From: DATFWC01 sp045801465
GTDB lineage: Bacteria > Pseudomonadota > Alphaproteobacteria > Rhizobiales > Xanthobacteraceae
DNA: 21,137 nucleotides
Reading direction: 5' to 3'
Assembly: GCA_045801465.1 (NCBI GenBank)
Contig: JBJMSU010000095.1
Location: 1 to 21,137, forward strand
A program made the translations under genes and the position numbers. The notes under the pieces are model-generated. The model was not told where the DNA came from. It saw nothing but the letters and a program-made list of their open reading frames with translations, and did no database searches. Of this stretch, positions 1 to 6,924 are shown piece by piece (within the stretch, counting starts at the first letter, position 1; the number at the start of each line of letters is the position of its first letter).

Positions 1-196
1 GTCCTGGGCGGCAGCCATCAGCTTCAAGCCGGCGCTCTGCCACTGCTGCATCGCTGCTTCTCCGCCGGAACATGTTCGACGATCGATTTGGCCGAGTCAC
101 GGCCGGAGCCGCGCGCAGCGCGGGGGCGCGAAGCGCCAGCCTTGACGCGGCCAAATCGATCCGCGATCCCCCTGCGACAACATCACAGTTGCTCAT
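1..196 (-). CDS. Possible coupled open frame leaving the window (partial)
   Basis: An ATG at 196 overlaps the stop of the last solute-binding-protein gene in the same ATGA arrangement used inside the array, and it is preceded by the same Shine-Dalgarno sequence. Its frame (beginning MSNCDVVAGGSRID) stays open to the window edge, about 65 codons, but it runs straight through an 81-bp palindrome and no longer begins with the family leader MRRREF. A second candidate start in another frame lies at 51 (MQQWQSAGLKLM), with a GGAG eight bases upstream, and may be the real next gene. I recognise neither. The first is most likely a leftover start; the second could be the true 5' end of a gene outside the window. 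Confidence 0.2.
   Translation of the reverse strand, partial: MSNCDVVAGGSRIDLAASRLALRAPALRAAPAVTRPNRSSNMFRRRSSDAAVAERRLEADGCRPG
81..161. repeat. 81-bp imperfect palindrome after the receptor operon
   Basis: The outer 13 bases GATCGATTTGGCC (81-93) and GGCCAAATCGATC (149-161) are exact inverted repeats. Pairing continues inward with a few mismatches to about 109/133, leaving a GC-rich loop. It starts 32 bases after the stop of the last receptor gene. It could be a dispersed palindromic (REP/MITE-like) element or a factor-independent 3'-end stabiliser. No T-run follows it, so it is not a classical terminator. I saw no clear target-site duplication around it. Confidence 0.6.
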
Positions 197-1164
197 TCGA
201 TCACCTCGTCGGCGCGCGCGAGCAGCGTGGCCGGAACATCGAGGCCGAGCGCCTTCGCGGTTTTCAGATTGATGACCAGCTCGTATTTGGTCGGCATCTG
301 CACCGGCAGGTCGGCCGGCTTATCGCCCTTGAGAATGCGGTGGACATAGCCGGCCGCCTGTTTGAACTGGTCGGTAATGTCAGGCCCGTAAGACACGAGG
401 CCACCGTCGGTCCGTCGGTAGTAGACGGCCGGCAGTTTATGGCGGGCCGCCAGCGTCGCGACGAGGTTGCGACGAACCGCCGACCATGCACTCGCTGTCA
501 GGATCAGTCCGCCCTGGGGGGCGCGCGCGAATTCCGCAATCGCCCGCTCGAGCTCGCCGGCATCGCGCACATTGACCGGGCTTGGCTCGATGCCGAGCGA
601 CGGCACCGCGGTCTGGATCGCGCCCCACTGACCAATCCCGGCCGTGATGGCAGGGTCACGAATAACGGCGGCGCGCGTCACGTGCGGCGCGACCTGCTTG
701 AGCAGCTCCAGCCATTTCGCGCTGATGCCATATTCGAACTGGACGAATCCAGTGACGTGACCGCCCGGCCGCGCCAGGCTTTGCACCAAGCCCGCGCCGA
801 CGGGATCGGCCACATTCGTGAACACGATCGGGACGGTATTCGTCGCCTGCAGCAACGGCCCCATCGTCGTGGTGCCGCTGGTCAGGACAACATCAGGCAC
901 GAGCGCAAGCAGCTCGGCGATATGTTTGCGGATGCGGTCGGGATCGCCCCCGCCCGAACGATACTCGATCCGTATGTTACGGCCGTCCTCCCATCCCAGT
1001 TCTTTCAGCCGCTGCACGAAAGCCGCCAGCCGAGCTCGCACGTCCGGATCATCGGCGGACGCTCCGACGAGCACGCCAATGCGCTGTACGCGGTCCTGCG
1101 CGCGCGCCGCGAGCGGCCACGCTGCCGAGGCGCCGAGAGCCAAGATGAACTCGCGCCGCCTCAT
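193..1164 (-). CDS. ABC transporter solute-binding protein, PF04392-type (array gene 7)
   Basis: Encodes a 323-aa secreted solute-binding protein of the ABC_sub_bind family (PF04392/COG2984). It would capture an unidentified ligand in the periplasm. Residues 1-22 are a signal peptide with a twin-arginine-like RRREF start and an LAARAQ cleavage region. The two-lobe fold is indicated by VPIVFTNVADPVGAG (111-125), the family signature RPGG (132-135), GGLVSYG (254-260) and the closing segment YELVINLKTAKALG (294-307). The start is set by a four-base overlap with the upstream stop and by GAGGTGATC at 1167-1175. It is closest in the array to the protein at 2150-3136. It is the last gene of a seven-gene operon with no permease or ATPase in view. 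Ligand unknown; the family call is secure. Confidence 0.93.
   Translation of the reverse strand: MRRREFILALGASAAWPLAARAQDRVQRIGVLVGASADDPDVRARLAAFVQRLKELGWEDGRNIRIEYRSGGGDPDRIRKHIAELLALVPDVVLTSGTTTMGPLLQATNTVPIVFTNVADPVGAGLVQSLARPGGHVTGFVQFEYGISAKWLELLKQVAPHVTRAAVIRDPAITAGIGQWGAIQTAVPSLGIEPSPVNVRDAGELERAIAEFARAPQGGLILTASAWSAVRRNLVATLAARHKLPAVYYRRTDGGLVSYGPDITDQFKQAAGYVHRILKGDKPADLPVQMPTKYELVINLKTAKALGLDVPATLLARADEVIE
199..207 (-). promoter_or_regulatory. Ribosome-binding site inside the last gene's DEVIE codons, no clear client gene
   Basis: GAGGTGATC lies in the final codons of the last array gene, seven bases (from GAGG) before an ATG at 196 that overlaps the TGA stop. It is identical to the functional junctions inside the array, but what follows is a palindrome rather than another receptor gene. 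It looks like the broken end of a once-longer array. Confidence 0.5.
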
Positions 1165-2153
1165 TCGATCACCTCGTCGGCGCGCGCGAGCAGCGAGGGC
1201 GGGATTTCGATGCTGAGCGTTTTCGCTGTTTTGAGGTTGATGACTAGCTCGAATTTGGTTGGCGCTTGCACGGGGAGATCGGCAGGCTTACTCCCCTTGA
1301 GGATGCGATCGGCGTACCCCACGGCACGTCGATAAAGGTCATCGGGTTCAGACCCGTAAGATATCAAGCCTCCGCTCTCGGCAAATATTCGGAATGGATA
1401 CATCGCTGGAAGGCGATGACGGGCAGCCCCGGCTATGATTGGCACTAGATGAGCGCCGGTGAAGATGTCCGGCAACACCGCCAAGGCACTGTCAGACTCC
1501 CGGACCGCTGCATTGAGGGCTTGTTCGATGTCGACAGGGGTACGAATCGGCGTTGGGATCGGCTGCAACCCTAAAGATGAGCCGGCCACCTCCATCGAAC
1601 TCAGGAAATGTCGGGAATAGGCTGCCGTTTCCGGATTGAACAGAACGGCAACTCGTGTAAGGCGTGGCGCGATCTGCTTGAGCATTTCTAGCCACTTTTC
1701 GGCGATCGTTGAATACTCAAAGTTTGTAAATCCGGTTGCGTTTCCGCCAGGTCTGGCGAAGCTTTGAATGAATCCAGAAGTGATTGGATCGGCGACTTGG
1801 ACAAACACAATGGGAATCGTGCTTGTTTGTTGAAGGAGCGCAGCAGTGGTGGGGGTGCCTTGCGCAATGATCAAGTCAGGCTGACGATCCACCAACTCTC
1901 TTGCCAAAGCCATAACCTGCTTGGGATCGCCAGCAGCCCAACGAAAGTCCATCTGCAGGTTGTGCCCTTCGGTCCATCCCAGCTGACGAAGCTCTTCTCG
2001 CATACCCTTAACACGCGGCGCCGATTGGGGATTGCTCTCGGCAATGCCCATCAGCACTCCAATCTTCCGTATCCGCTCGCCCTGCTGCGCGTGCACGGCG
2101 AACGGCCATGCCACCATGCCGCCCAGGAGCGTGATGACCTCGCGTCGCCTCAT
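1161..2153 (-). CDS. ABC transporter solute-binding protein, PF04392-type (array gene 6)
   Basis: A 330-aa periplasmic solute-binding protein of the ABC_sub_bind family. It has a leader MRRREVITLLGG with a Val where the other members have Phe at the Tat-like position, then the AQQGERIRKIGVLMG start of lobe 1. Family landmarks are IPIVFVQVADPITSGF, RPGGNATGFTNFEY, GGLISYG and KFELVINLKTAKTL, ending in ADEVIE. The base composition is visibly less GC-rich than its neighbours and third positions are often A or T. That suggests this copy entered the array from another source. The start overlaps the upstream stop by ATGA. Its ribosome-binding site is GAGGTCATC (2156-2164), one base away from the array consensus, so coupling here may be weaker. 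Confidence 0.93.
   Translation of the reverse strand: MRRREVITLLGGMVAWPFAVHAQQGERIRKIGVLMGIAESNPQSAPRVKGMREELRQLGWTEGHNLQMDFRWAAGDPKQVMALARELVDRQPDLIIAQGTPTTAALLQQTSTIPIVFVQVADPITSGFIQSFARPGGNATGFTNFEYSTIAEKWLEMLKQIAPRLTRVAVLFNPETAAYSRHFLSSMEVAGSSLGLQPIPTPIRTPVDIEQALNAAVRESDSALAVLPDIFTGAHLVPIIAGAARHRLPAMYPFRIFAESGGLISYGSEPDDLYRRAVGYADRILKGSKPADLPVQAPTKFELVINLKTAKTLSIEIPPSLLARADEVIE
1167..1175 (-). promoter_or_regulatory. Embedded Shine-Dalgarno sequence, array junction 6/7 (representative)
   Basis: GAGGTGATC sits within the codons for Asp-Glu-Val-Ile at the end of the upstream receptor gene and just before the ATGA overlap. It can pair with nine consecutive bases (GAUCACCUC) of the 16S rRNA 3' tail. 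The distance from GAGG to ATG is seven bases. The same nine bases occur at 3139-3147, 4122-4130 and 6085-6093. The site at 5114-5122 ends in T instead of C, and that at 2156-2164 carries one internal change. Confidence 0.85.
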
Positions 2154-3136
2154 TCGATGACCTCGTCAGCGCGGGCGAGCACGGACGGGGGCACATCGAG
2201 GCCGAGCGCCTTCGCGGTCTTCAGGTTGATCACCAGTTCGTACTTCGTAGGTGCCTGCACCGGAAGCTCCGCCGGCTTCTCGCCCTTCAAGATGCGAGCA
2301 ACGTAAGCAGCGGCGCTTCGAAACTGATCAGTGAAATTGGGTCCGTAGGAGACCAGGCCGCCCCCGGTGACGAAGAACCGTTCGAAGTAGATCGCGGGCA
2401 GCTTGTGCCGGGCCGCCAGCGCGATGATCAGATCGCGACGAACCACCGCCAACGCGCTCCCCGTGACGATGAGGCCACCGTTTGGAGCGCGCGCGAAGAC
2501 CGTGACGGCGCGCTCGATCTCGGCGGCGTCGCGCACGTCGACTGGGCTCACTTCCACCCCGACCGACGGCGACACGGACTGGATGGCGCCCAAGAGCCCT
2601 AACCCCGCGGAGATGGCGGGGTCGCGAATGACCGCGACACGCGTGACGCCGGGCGCGATCTGCTTAAGGAGTTCGAGCCATTTCGCGCTGACCCCGTATT
2701 CGAAATTCACAAATCCGGTGGCATTGCCTCCCGGCCGCGCCAAGCTATCAACGTACCCGGCGCCGACCGGATCGACGACGAGCGTAAATACAATCGGCAC
2801 GGCGCGTGTTACGTGGAGCAACGGCCCCACGGTCGCGGCGCCCGTGGCCAAGATGACGTCCGGCGTGAGCGCGACCAATTCCGCCGCGTACGAGCGGATG
2901 CGGTCGGGATTGCCCGCGGGCCAGCGGACGTCGATCTGCACGTTGCGGCCGTCCGTCCAGCCCAATTGCTGCAGCCCTTGCTGAAATGCCTTGAGGCGCG
3001 CCTGCCCCTCTGGATCGTCCGCGGCAAGCGAATTAAGCACGCCAATGCGCCGCACCCGCTCACGCTGCTGCGCGCGTGCGCCGAGCGGCCACGCCGTCGC
3101 GCTGCCGATGAGCACAATGAACTCCCGTCGCCTCAT
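2150..3136 (-). CDS. ABC transporter solute-binding protein, PF04392-type (array gene 5)
   Basis: A 328-aa solute-binding protein with the leader MRRREFIVLIGSATAWPL and cleavage near GARAQQ. Lobe 1 begins RVRRIGVLNS. Family signatures are VPIVFTLVVDPVGAGYVDSL, RPGGNATGFVNFEYGVSAKW, GGGLVSYG and YELVINLKTAKALGLDVP, ending LARADEVIE. It resembles array gene 7 along its whole length, including the FEYG.SAKWLELLKQ.AP block and the INLKTAKALGLDVP tail. The two are therefore probably duplicates now separated by the less GC-rich gene 6. The start at 3136 is fixed by ATGA overlap and GAGGTGATC at 3139-3147. Ligand not inferable from sequence. Confidence 0.93.
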   Translation of the reverse strand: MRRREFIVLIGSATAWPLGARAQQRERVRRIGVLNSLAADDPEGQARLKAFQQGLQQLGWTDGRNVQIDVRWPAGNPDRIRSYAAELVALTPDVILATGAATVGPLLHVTRAVPIVFTLVVDPVGAGYVDSLARPGGNATGFVNFEYGVSAKWLELLKQIAPGVTRVAVIRDPAISAGLGLLGAIQSVSPSVGVEVSPVDVRDAAEIERAVTVFARAPNGGLIVTGSALAVVRRDLIIALAARHKLPAIYFERFFVTGGGLVSYGPNFTDQFRSAAAYVARILKGEKPAELPVQAPTKYELVINLKTAKALGLDVPPSVLARADEVIE

Positions 3137-4119
3137 TCGATCACCTCGTCGGCGGCCACTTGCAGGGTTAGCGGCACCTTGAGGCCGAGCGTCTTCGCGG
3201 TGTTGAGATTGATGACCAGCTCGAATCGGGCCGACTGCGTGACCGGGAGATCAGCTGGCTTTTCGCCCTTGAGAATACGGCCGACATAAACGCCAGCCTG
3301 ACGACCAGCATCGGAAATGCTGGTGCCGTAGCTCATCAGTCCGCCGGCGACAACGTATTCCCGTTGATTGTAGATCGCCGGAACGGCATGCCGTGCCACC
3401 AGAGGCACGAGCTCACGGCGTCGGGAGAGGAAGATCGGATCGCCGCCGACGAAGAGCGCGTCGGGCCGGTGCTGGGCGATTGTTGCGAAAGCCTGGTCGA
3501 AGTCATATTCGCCGCGTGCATTGACCACGTTGACTACATGGAGCTTAAGCCCGTGCATGCGCGCCGCGGCTTCAGCGTCGGCGATTTCGGGCTGACCGAG
3601 GGCACTGTCGGGATTGATGAGATAGTCGATGACGGTGGCGCTGGGCATCAACTCGCGCAGCAGCTCCAGTCTCTTCCCCGCGACGGCCGCGACGAGGAAG
3701 CTCGCTCCGGTGATGTTGCCGCCCGGCCGGTTGAGGCTAGTGACGAAGCCCAGTTTGACCGGGTCGCCGCCGCTGGTGAAAACGATGGGAATAGTGGTGG
3801 TTGCCGCACTGGCGATTAACGTCGAACGGGTTTCCGCTGCGATCACGGCGACCTGACGGCTAACCAGATCGGCCGCCAAGGCCGGCAATCGATCAAGTTG
3901 ACCCTCGGCCCAGCGATATTCGACTGCGACGTTGCGCCCCTCGATGTAGCCGGCCTCCTTCAGACCATTGCGGAACGCAGTCACGTAAAATGCGAAGCCG
4001 CCGGGTGACGCGCTGTGCAACAAACCGATCACCGGCACCGCCGGCTGCTGCGCCCGCGTCGTGAGCGGCCACACCGCCGCCGCGCCGCCGAGAGCCAAGA
4101 TGAACTGGCGCCGCCTCAT
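3133..4119 (-). CDS. ABC transporter solute-binding protein, PF04392-type (array gene 4)
   Basis: A 328-aa periplasmic receptor. The frame is open upstream to 4290, but the real start is the ATG at 4119: it begins the leader MRRRQFILALGGAAAVWPL, overlaps the upstream stop by ATGA and follows GAGGTGATC. Lobe 1 opens with PAVPVIGLLHSASPGG. Landmarks are IPIVFTSGGDPVKLGF, NRPGGNITGASF, GGLMSYG and FELVINLNTAKTLGLKVP. It belongs with array genes 2 and 3 to a second subgroup, recognised by NGLKEAGYIEGRNVAVEYRW followed by a LPALAADLV segment, as distinct from the subgroup of genes 5-7. Confidence 0.93.
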   Translation of the reverse strand: MRRRQFILALGGAAAVWPLTTRAQQPAVPVIGLLHSASPGGFAFYVTAFRNGLKEAGYIEGRNVAVEYRWAEGQLDRLPALAADLVSRQVAVIAAETRSTLIASAATTTIPIVFTSGGDPVKLGFVTSLNRPGGNITGASFLVAAVAGKRLELLRELMPSATVIDYLINPDSALGQPEIADAEAAARMHGLKLHVVNVVNARGEYDFDQAFATIAQHRPDALFVGGDPIFLSRRRELVPLVARHAVPAIYNQREYVVAGGLMSYGTSISDAGRQAGVYVGRILKGEKPADLPVTQSARFELVINLNTAKTLGLKVPLTLQVAADEVIE

Positions 4120-5111
4120 TCGATCACCTCGTCGGCGGCTGCGAGCAGCTTGTCGGGCACCGCTAGGCCGAGCATCTGGGCGGTCTGATGGTTGATGACG
4201 AGTTCGAACTTCGACGATTGCACCACAGGCAGGTCCGCGGGCTTGGCGCCCTTGAGGATTCGGCCAGCGTAAACGCCGACTTGACGCCACGCATCGGCGA
4301 TGTTGGCTCCGTAGCTCATCAGGCCGCCGGCTTCCGCAAAGTCACGCGCCGGATATGACGCTGGAACCGCGTAGCGCGTTGCCAAGTGGACCAATTGGGT
4401 ACGCCGGCTGTTGAAGAAGGGATCGATAGCGACGAACACGGCATCGGGCGGCTCAAGCGCAAATCTTCCGAAGGCCGCATTGATCTCGCGAATGGTGCTG
4501 GCGTTAAGGATTTGGATTTTCAACCCCATGACGTGGGCTGCCACTCCAACTTCTCTCAACGTGGCCTCGACATTCACGGCATTGGTAGGATTGACCAGCA
4601 CAGCCACTCGCGTGACTGCGGGCACCAGTTCACGGAGGAGTTCCAGCCGCTTGGCCGTCAACTCGCCGCTGAAAAAATTGATTCCCGTCAGATTGCCGCC
4701 TGGCCGGGAGACGCTGGCGACGAGACCGAGCCTGACCGGGTCATCGCTGGCGATGAAGACGACGGGGATCGTCGTGGTTGCCGCCTTCGCCGCAAATGCT
4801 GCAGGGTGGCCTCCGGTCGTAGCGATCACGGCAACCCGTCGGCGAACCAATTCGGCCGCAAGCTCCGGCAGCCGATCGTATTGGCCCTTCGCCCAGCGGT
4901 ATTCGATGGCAAGATTCTCGCCCTCAACGAAGCCCGCCTCCTTCAGGCCCTGGCGAAATCCGCGCAGACGGTCCGCCAACTCGTCAGGCGATCTTTGGTC
5001 GAGGAGCCCGACCACCGGGATCGCGGTCTGCTGTGCTCGCGACGTTATTGGCCAACCGACCGGCGCTACTGCCGCGCTGCCGAGAGCCAAGATGAACTCC
5101 CGGCGCTTCAT
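4116..5111 (-). CDS. ABC transporter solute-binding protein, PF04392-type (array gene 3)
   Basis: A 331-aa solute-binding protein starting MKRREFILALGSAAV, with a Lys in place of the first Arg of the array consensus but an intact twin-arginine pair. Signal cleavage is expected near SRAQQ. Landmarks are TAIPVVGLLDQRSP, IPVVFIASDDPVRLGLVASV, RPGGNLTGINFF, GGLMSYGANIADAW and FELVINHQTAQMLGL. The end LLAAADEVIE supplies the ribosome-binding site of gene 4. Its own start is preceded by GAGGTGATT (5114-5122) and overlaps the upstream stop by four bases. It is full length for the family. Confidence 0.93.
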   Translation of the reverse strand: MKRREFILALGSAAVAPVGWPITSRAQQTAIPVVGLLDQRSPDELADRLRGFRQGLKEAGFVEGENLAIEYRWAKGQYDRLPELAAELVRRRVAVIATTGGHPAAFAAKAATTTIPVVFIASDDPVRLGLVASVSRPGGNLTGINFFSGELTAKRLELLRELVPAVTRVAVLVNPTNAVNVEATLREVGVAAHVMGLKIQILNASTIREINAAFGRFALEPPDAVFVAIDPFFNSRRTQLVHLATRYAVPASYPARDFAEAGGLMSYGANIADAWRQVGVYAGRILKGAKPADLPVVQSSKFELVINHQTAQMLGLAVPDKLLAAADEVIE

Positions 5112-6082
5112 TCAATCACCTCGTCGGCAAGCGCGAGCAAGTTCGCCGGTATATCCAGCCCGAGCGCCTTGGCGGTCTTGAGATTGATGACCAGCTCGTA
5201 CTTGATCGGCTGCAGTACCGGCAAATCTCCCGGTTTGGCTCCCTTGAGAATTTTTCCGACATAGATGCCGGCCCAGCGATATTGGTCGGTCAAGCTGACG
5301 CCCCAAGCCATCAGGCCGCCGACCCTGGCCCAATCCGAAGTCGTGTAGATTGCGGGCAGTCTGTGACGCAGTGCGAGCGCAGCGATCTGCGCAGAACGGG
5401 AGGTGAGGAGGGGATCGGCGCCGACGACCAATGCCCCCGGGCGTTGCTGGGCCAGGGCCGCAAAGGCGGGTTCGAAATCATCCTCACTATTGACGGAGGA
5501 GACGATGATTTGCAGTCCAAGCACGGCTGCCCCGACCCGCAGGTCGCGCAGGAGCGGTTCGGTCGCGGGATTGTCGGCGTGGACGAGCACGGCCACGGAC
5601 TCGGCGGAAGGAACAAGCTGCCGAAGAAATTCGAGCCGTTTTGCCCCGAGCGCCGAGGTTAGATAGGCCATGCCGGTGGCGTTGCCGCCCGGACGATTGA
5701 AGCTTTCGACCAGCCCGGCCTTGACCGGATCGACGGTGATTACGAACACGATCGGGATCGTGGAAGTCGCAGCCTTCGCGGCGGACGCGCCGGTGGATGC
5801 GCTTCCGACGATAACTGAGACTCGGCGGCCGACCAGATCGGCCGCTAGAGCCGGAAGCCGCTCGGGATGGCCGTCGGCCCAACGATATTCGATCGCAACA
5901 TTCTGGCCTTCGACATAGCCGGTTTCGCTCAATCCTTGGCGCAGCGCAGCCACGAGGAGCTCGGAACCCGCGGCCGTGCTGCCGCGAAGGAAGCCGATCA
6001 CCGGCACCGCCTGCGCCCGCGTCGCGAACGGCAACGCAACCGCCGCGCCCGTGAGTAGAGTGATGAACGTGCGCCGCCTCAT
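5108..6082 (-). CDS. ABC transporter solute-binding protein, PF04392-type (array gene 2)
   Basis: A 324-aa periplasmic receptor. The open frame extends to 6511, but that part is an out-of-frame reading of the gene upstream. The ATG at 6082 gives the leader MRRRTFITLLTGAAVALP, overlaps the upstream TGA and is preceded by GAGGTGATC at 6085-6093. Landmarks are QAVPVIGFLRGSTAAG, IPIVFVITVDPVKAGLVESF, NRPGGNATGMAYL, GGLMAWGVSLTDQY and YELVINLKTAKALGLDIP. The GGLMAWG segment departs from the usual GGLMSYG seen in most siblings, which could alter ligand contacts. Full length. Confidence 0.92.
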   Translation of the reverse strand: MRRRTFITLLTGAAVALPFATRAQAVPVIGFLRGSTAAGSELLVAALRQGLSETGYVEGQNVAIEYRWADGHPERLPALAADLVGRRVSVIVGSASTGASAAKAATSTIPIVFVITVDPVKAGLVESFNRPGGNATGMAYLTSALGAKRLEFLRQLVPSAESVAVLVHADNPATEPLLRDLRVGAAVLGLQIIVSSVNSEDDFEPAFAALAQQRPGALVVGADPLLTSRSAQIAALALRHRLPAIYTTSDWARVGGLMAWGVSLTDQYRWAGIYVGKILKGAKPGDLPVLQPIKYELVINLKTAKALGLDIPANLLALADEVIE

Positions 6083-6465
6083 TCGATCACCTCGTCGGCG
6101 CGGGCGAGCAGCGTCGACGGCACTTCGAGGACGAGCGCCTGGGCGGTGATCATGTTGACGACGAGAGCAAACTTCGTCGCTTGCTCGACCGGAATGTCGC
6201 CCGGTTTCGCCCCGCGCAGAATTTTGTCGACAAGCTCGGCGCCGCGCCGCCACATGTTCTGCATGTTCGGCCCATACGACATCAGACCGTCGGCTTCGAC
6301 GCCCTCTCGATAGCTGTACAGCGCCGGGCGGTGCGATGAAGGCGTGCCTGGGAAAAGCAATCCGATGGTGTGCAGCTTCAACGCTTGCTGCGCGCGCGCC
6401 GCCAACGGCCACGCCGTTGCCCCGCCGACCGTCAAGATGAATTCGCGCCGCCCCATGTCCGGCAT
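6079..6465 (-). pseudogene. Internally deleted ABC solute-binding protein, first gene of the array
   Basis: Only 128 aa remain of a family that is normally about 325 aa. Residues 1-45 are an intact leader and lobe-1 start (MPDMGRREFILTVGG, IGLLFPGTPSSH). From residue 47 the sequence is the family's C-terminal part (ALYSYREGVEADGLMSYG through STLLARADEVIE). Roughly 190 residues between these blocks, including the RPGG signature, are missing in frame, with the junction near 6322-6335. The product cannot form the two-lobe pocket. The frame and the DEVIE-embedded ribosome-binding site are intact, so translation can still be handed to gene 2. The start at 6465 is chosen for GGGGAGGTG seven bases upstream; an ATG at 6456 is the alternative. 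The C-terminal part most resembles the separate receptor at 8173-9156. Confidence 0.85.
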
Positions 6466-6471
6466 GGGGGC

Positions 6472-6480
6472 ACCTCCCCG
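6472..6480 (-). promoter_or_regulatory. Lead ribosome-binding site of the receptor operon
   Basis: GGGGAGGTG, with GGAGG seven bases before the ATG at 6465, is the only array ribosome-binding site that is not inside an upstream receptor gene. It therefore marks the start of the translated operon. The promoter should lie in 6481-6900, but I could not pick a convincing -35/-10 pair. Confidence 0.6.
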
Positions 6481-6924
6481 TCCGCTCAGTCTGCCACACA
6501 GGCACCGGCAAGTCCTTGCATCAGATCTGAATCGTTCTGAATCGGGCTTTACCCGTGTTTCTGCGGTACGTTCTTCCACGAAGCGAGGCATTCGCCGGTG
6601 CGGCTGGGAAGTCCCATTTGCCAGGAGCGGAGGTCAATGGCGCACGATCCTCCGAGATGCGGGTGACCGTTCGGTCTTAATTGCGATGGGGAGGGGCAGG
6701 CCTGCCGCTGCGTTCTCGGGCTGTTCGACCAGGCGCGCGACCTGACGCATCCTCACCGGCGCCAATGCCGACGTCGGCGCCCGCAGGAGCCGTCTGCCCG
6801 TTGCGTTCGACGGAGAAGTCGAAACCGTGCCGTCGCCGCTCGACGATCGCACGCCGCCGGGGGCCGAGCGGACTTTCCACGTCGCCAAACGGCTTCCCAG
6901 GAGATCTCAACCGCTGCCCAATGT
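6481..6924. other. 444-bp gap without a recognisable gene
   Basis: This stretch lies upstream of the receptor operon and downstream of the serine hydrolase gene. Short open frames exist on both strands, but none has a good ribosome-binding site together with a recognisable family. One plus-strand reading around 6750-6940 (including VAFDGEVETVPSPLDDRTPP) looks protein-like and could be the tail of a decayed gene. I could not identify it. Confidence 0.4.

Noticed and set aside
88..1335. 415-codon plus-strand open frame opposite array genes 6 and 7
   Set aside because: It is antisense to clear family members, rich in Arg and His as expected of a high-GC shadow frame, and lacks any recognisable motif or ribosome-binding site.
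4120..4290. N-terminal extension of array gene 4 to 4290
   Set aside because: The extension is the out-of-frame reading of array gene 3; the coupled ATG at 4119 gives a proper signal peptide and ribosome-binding site.
1..6465. CRISPR-like interpretation of the regularly spaced junction repeats
   Set aside because: The spacing is about 1 kb, the units are full genes, and the repeats are coding ends and starts of homologous proteins.
6083..6511. N-terminal extension of array gene 2 to 6511
   Set aside because: Same situation: it reads through the deleted array gene 1 in another frame, while 6082 has the ATGA overlap and Tat-like leader.
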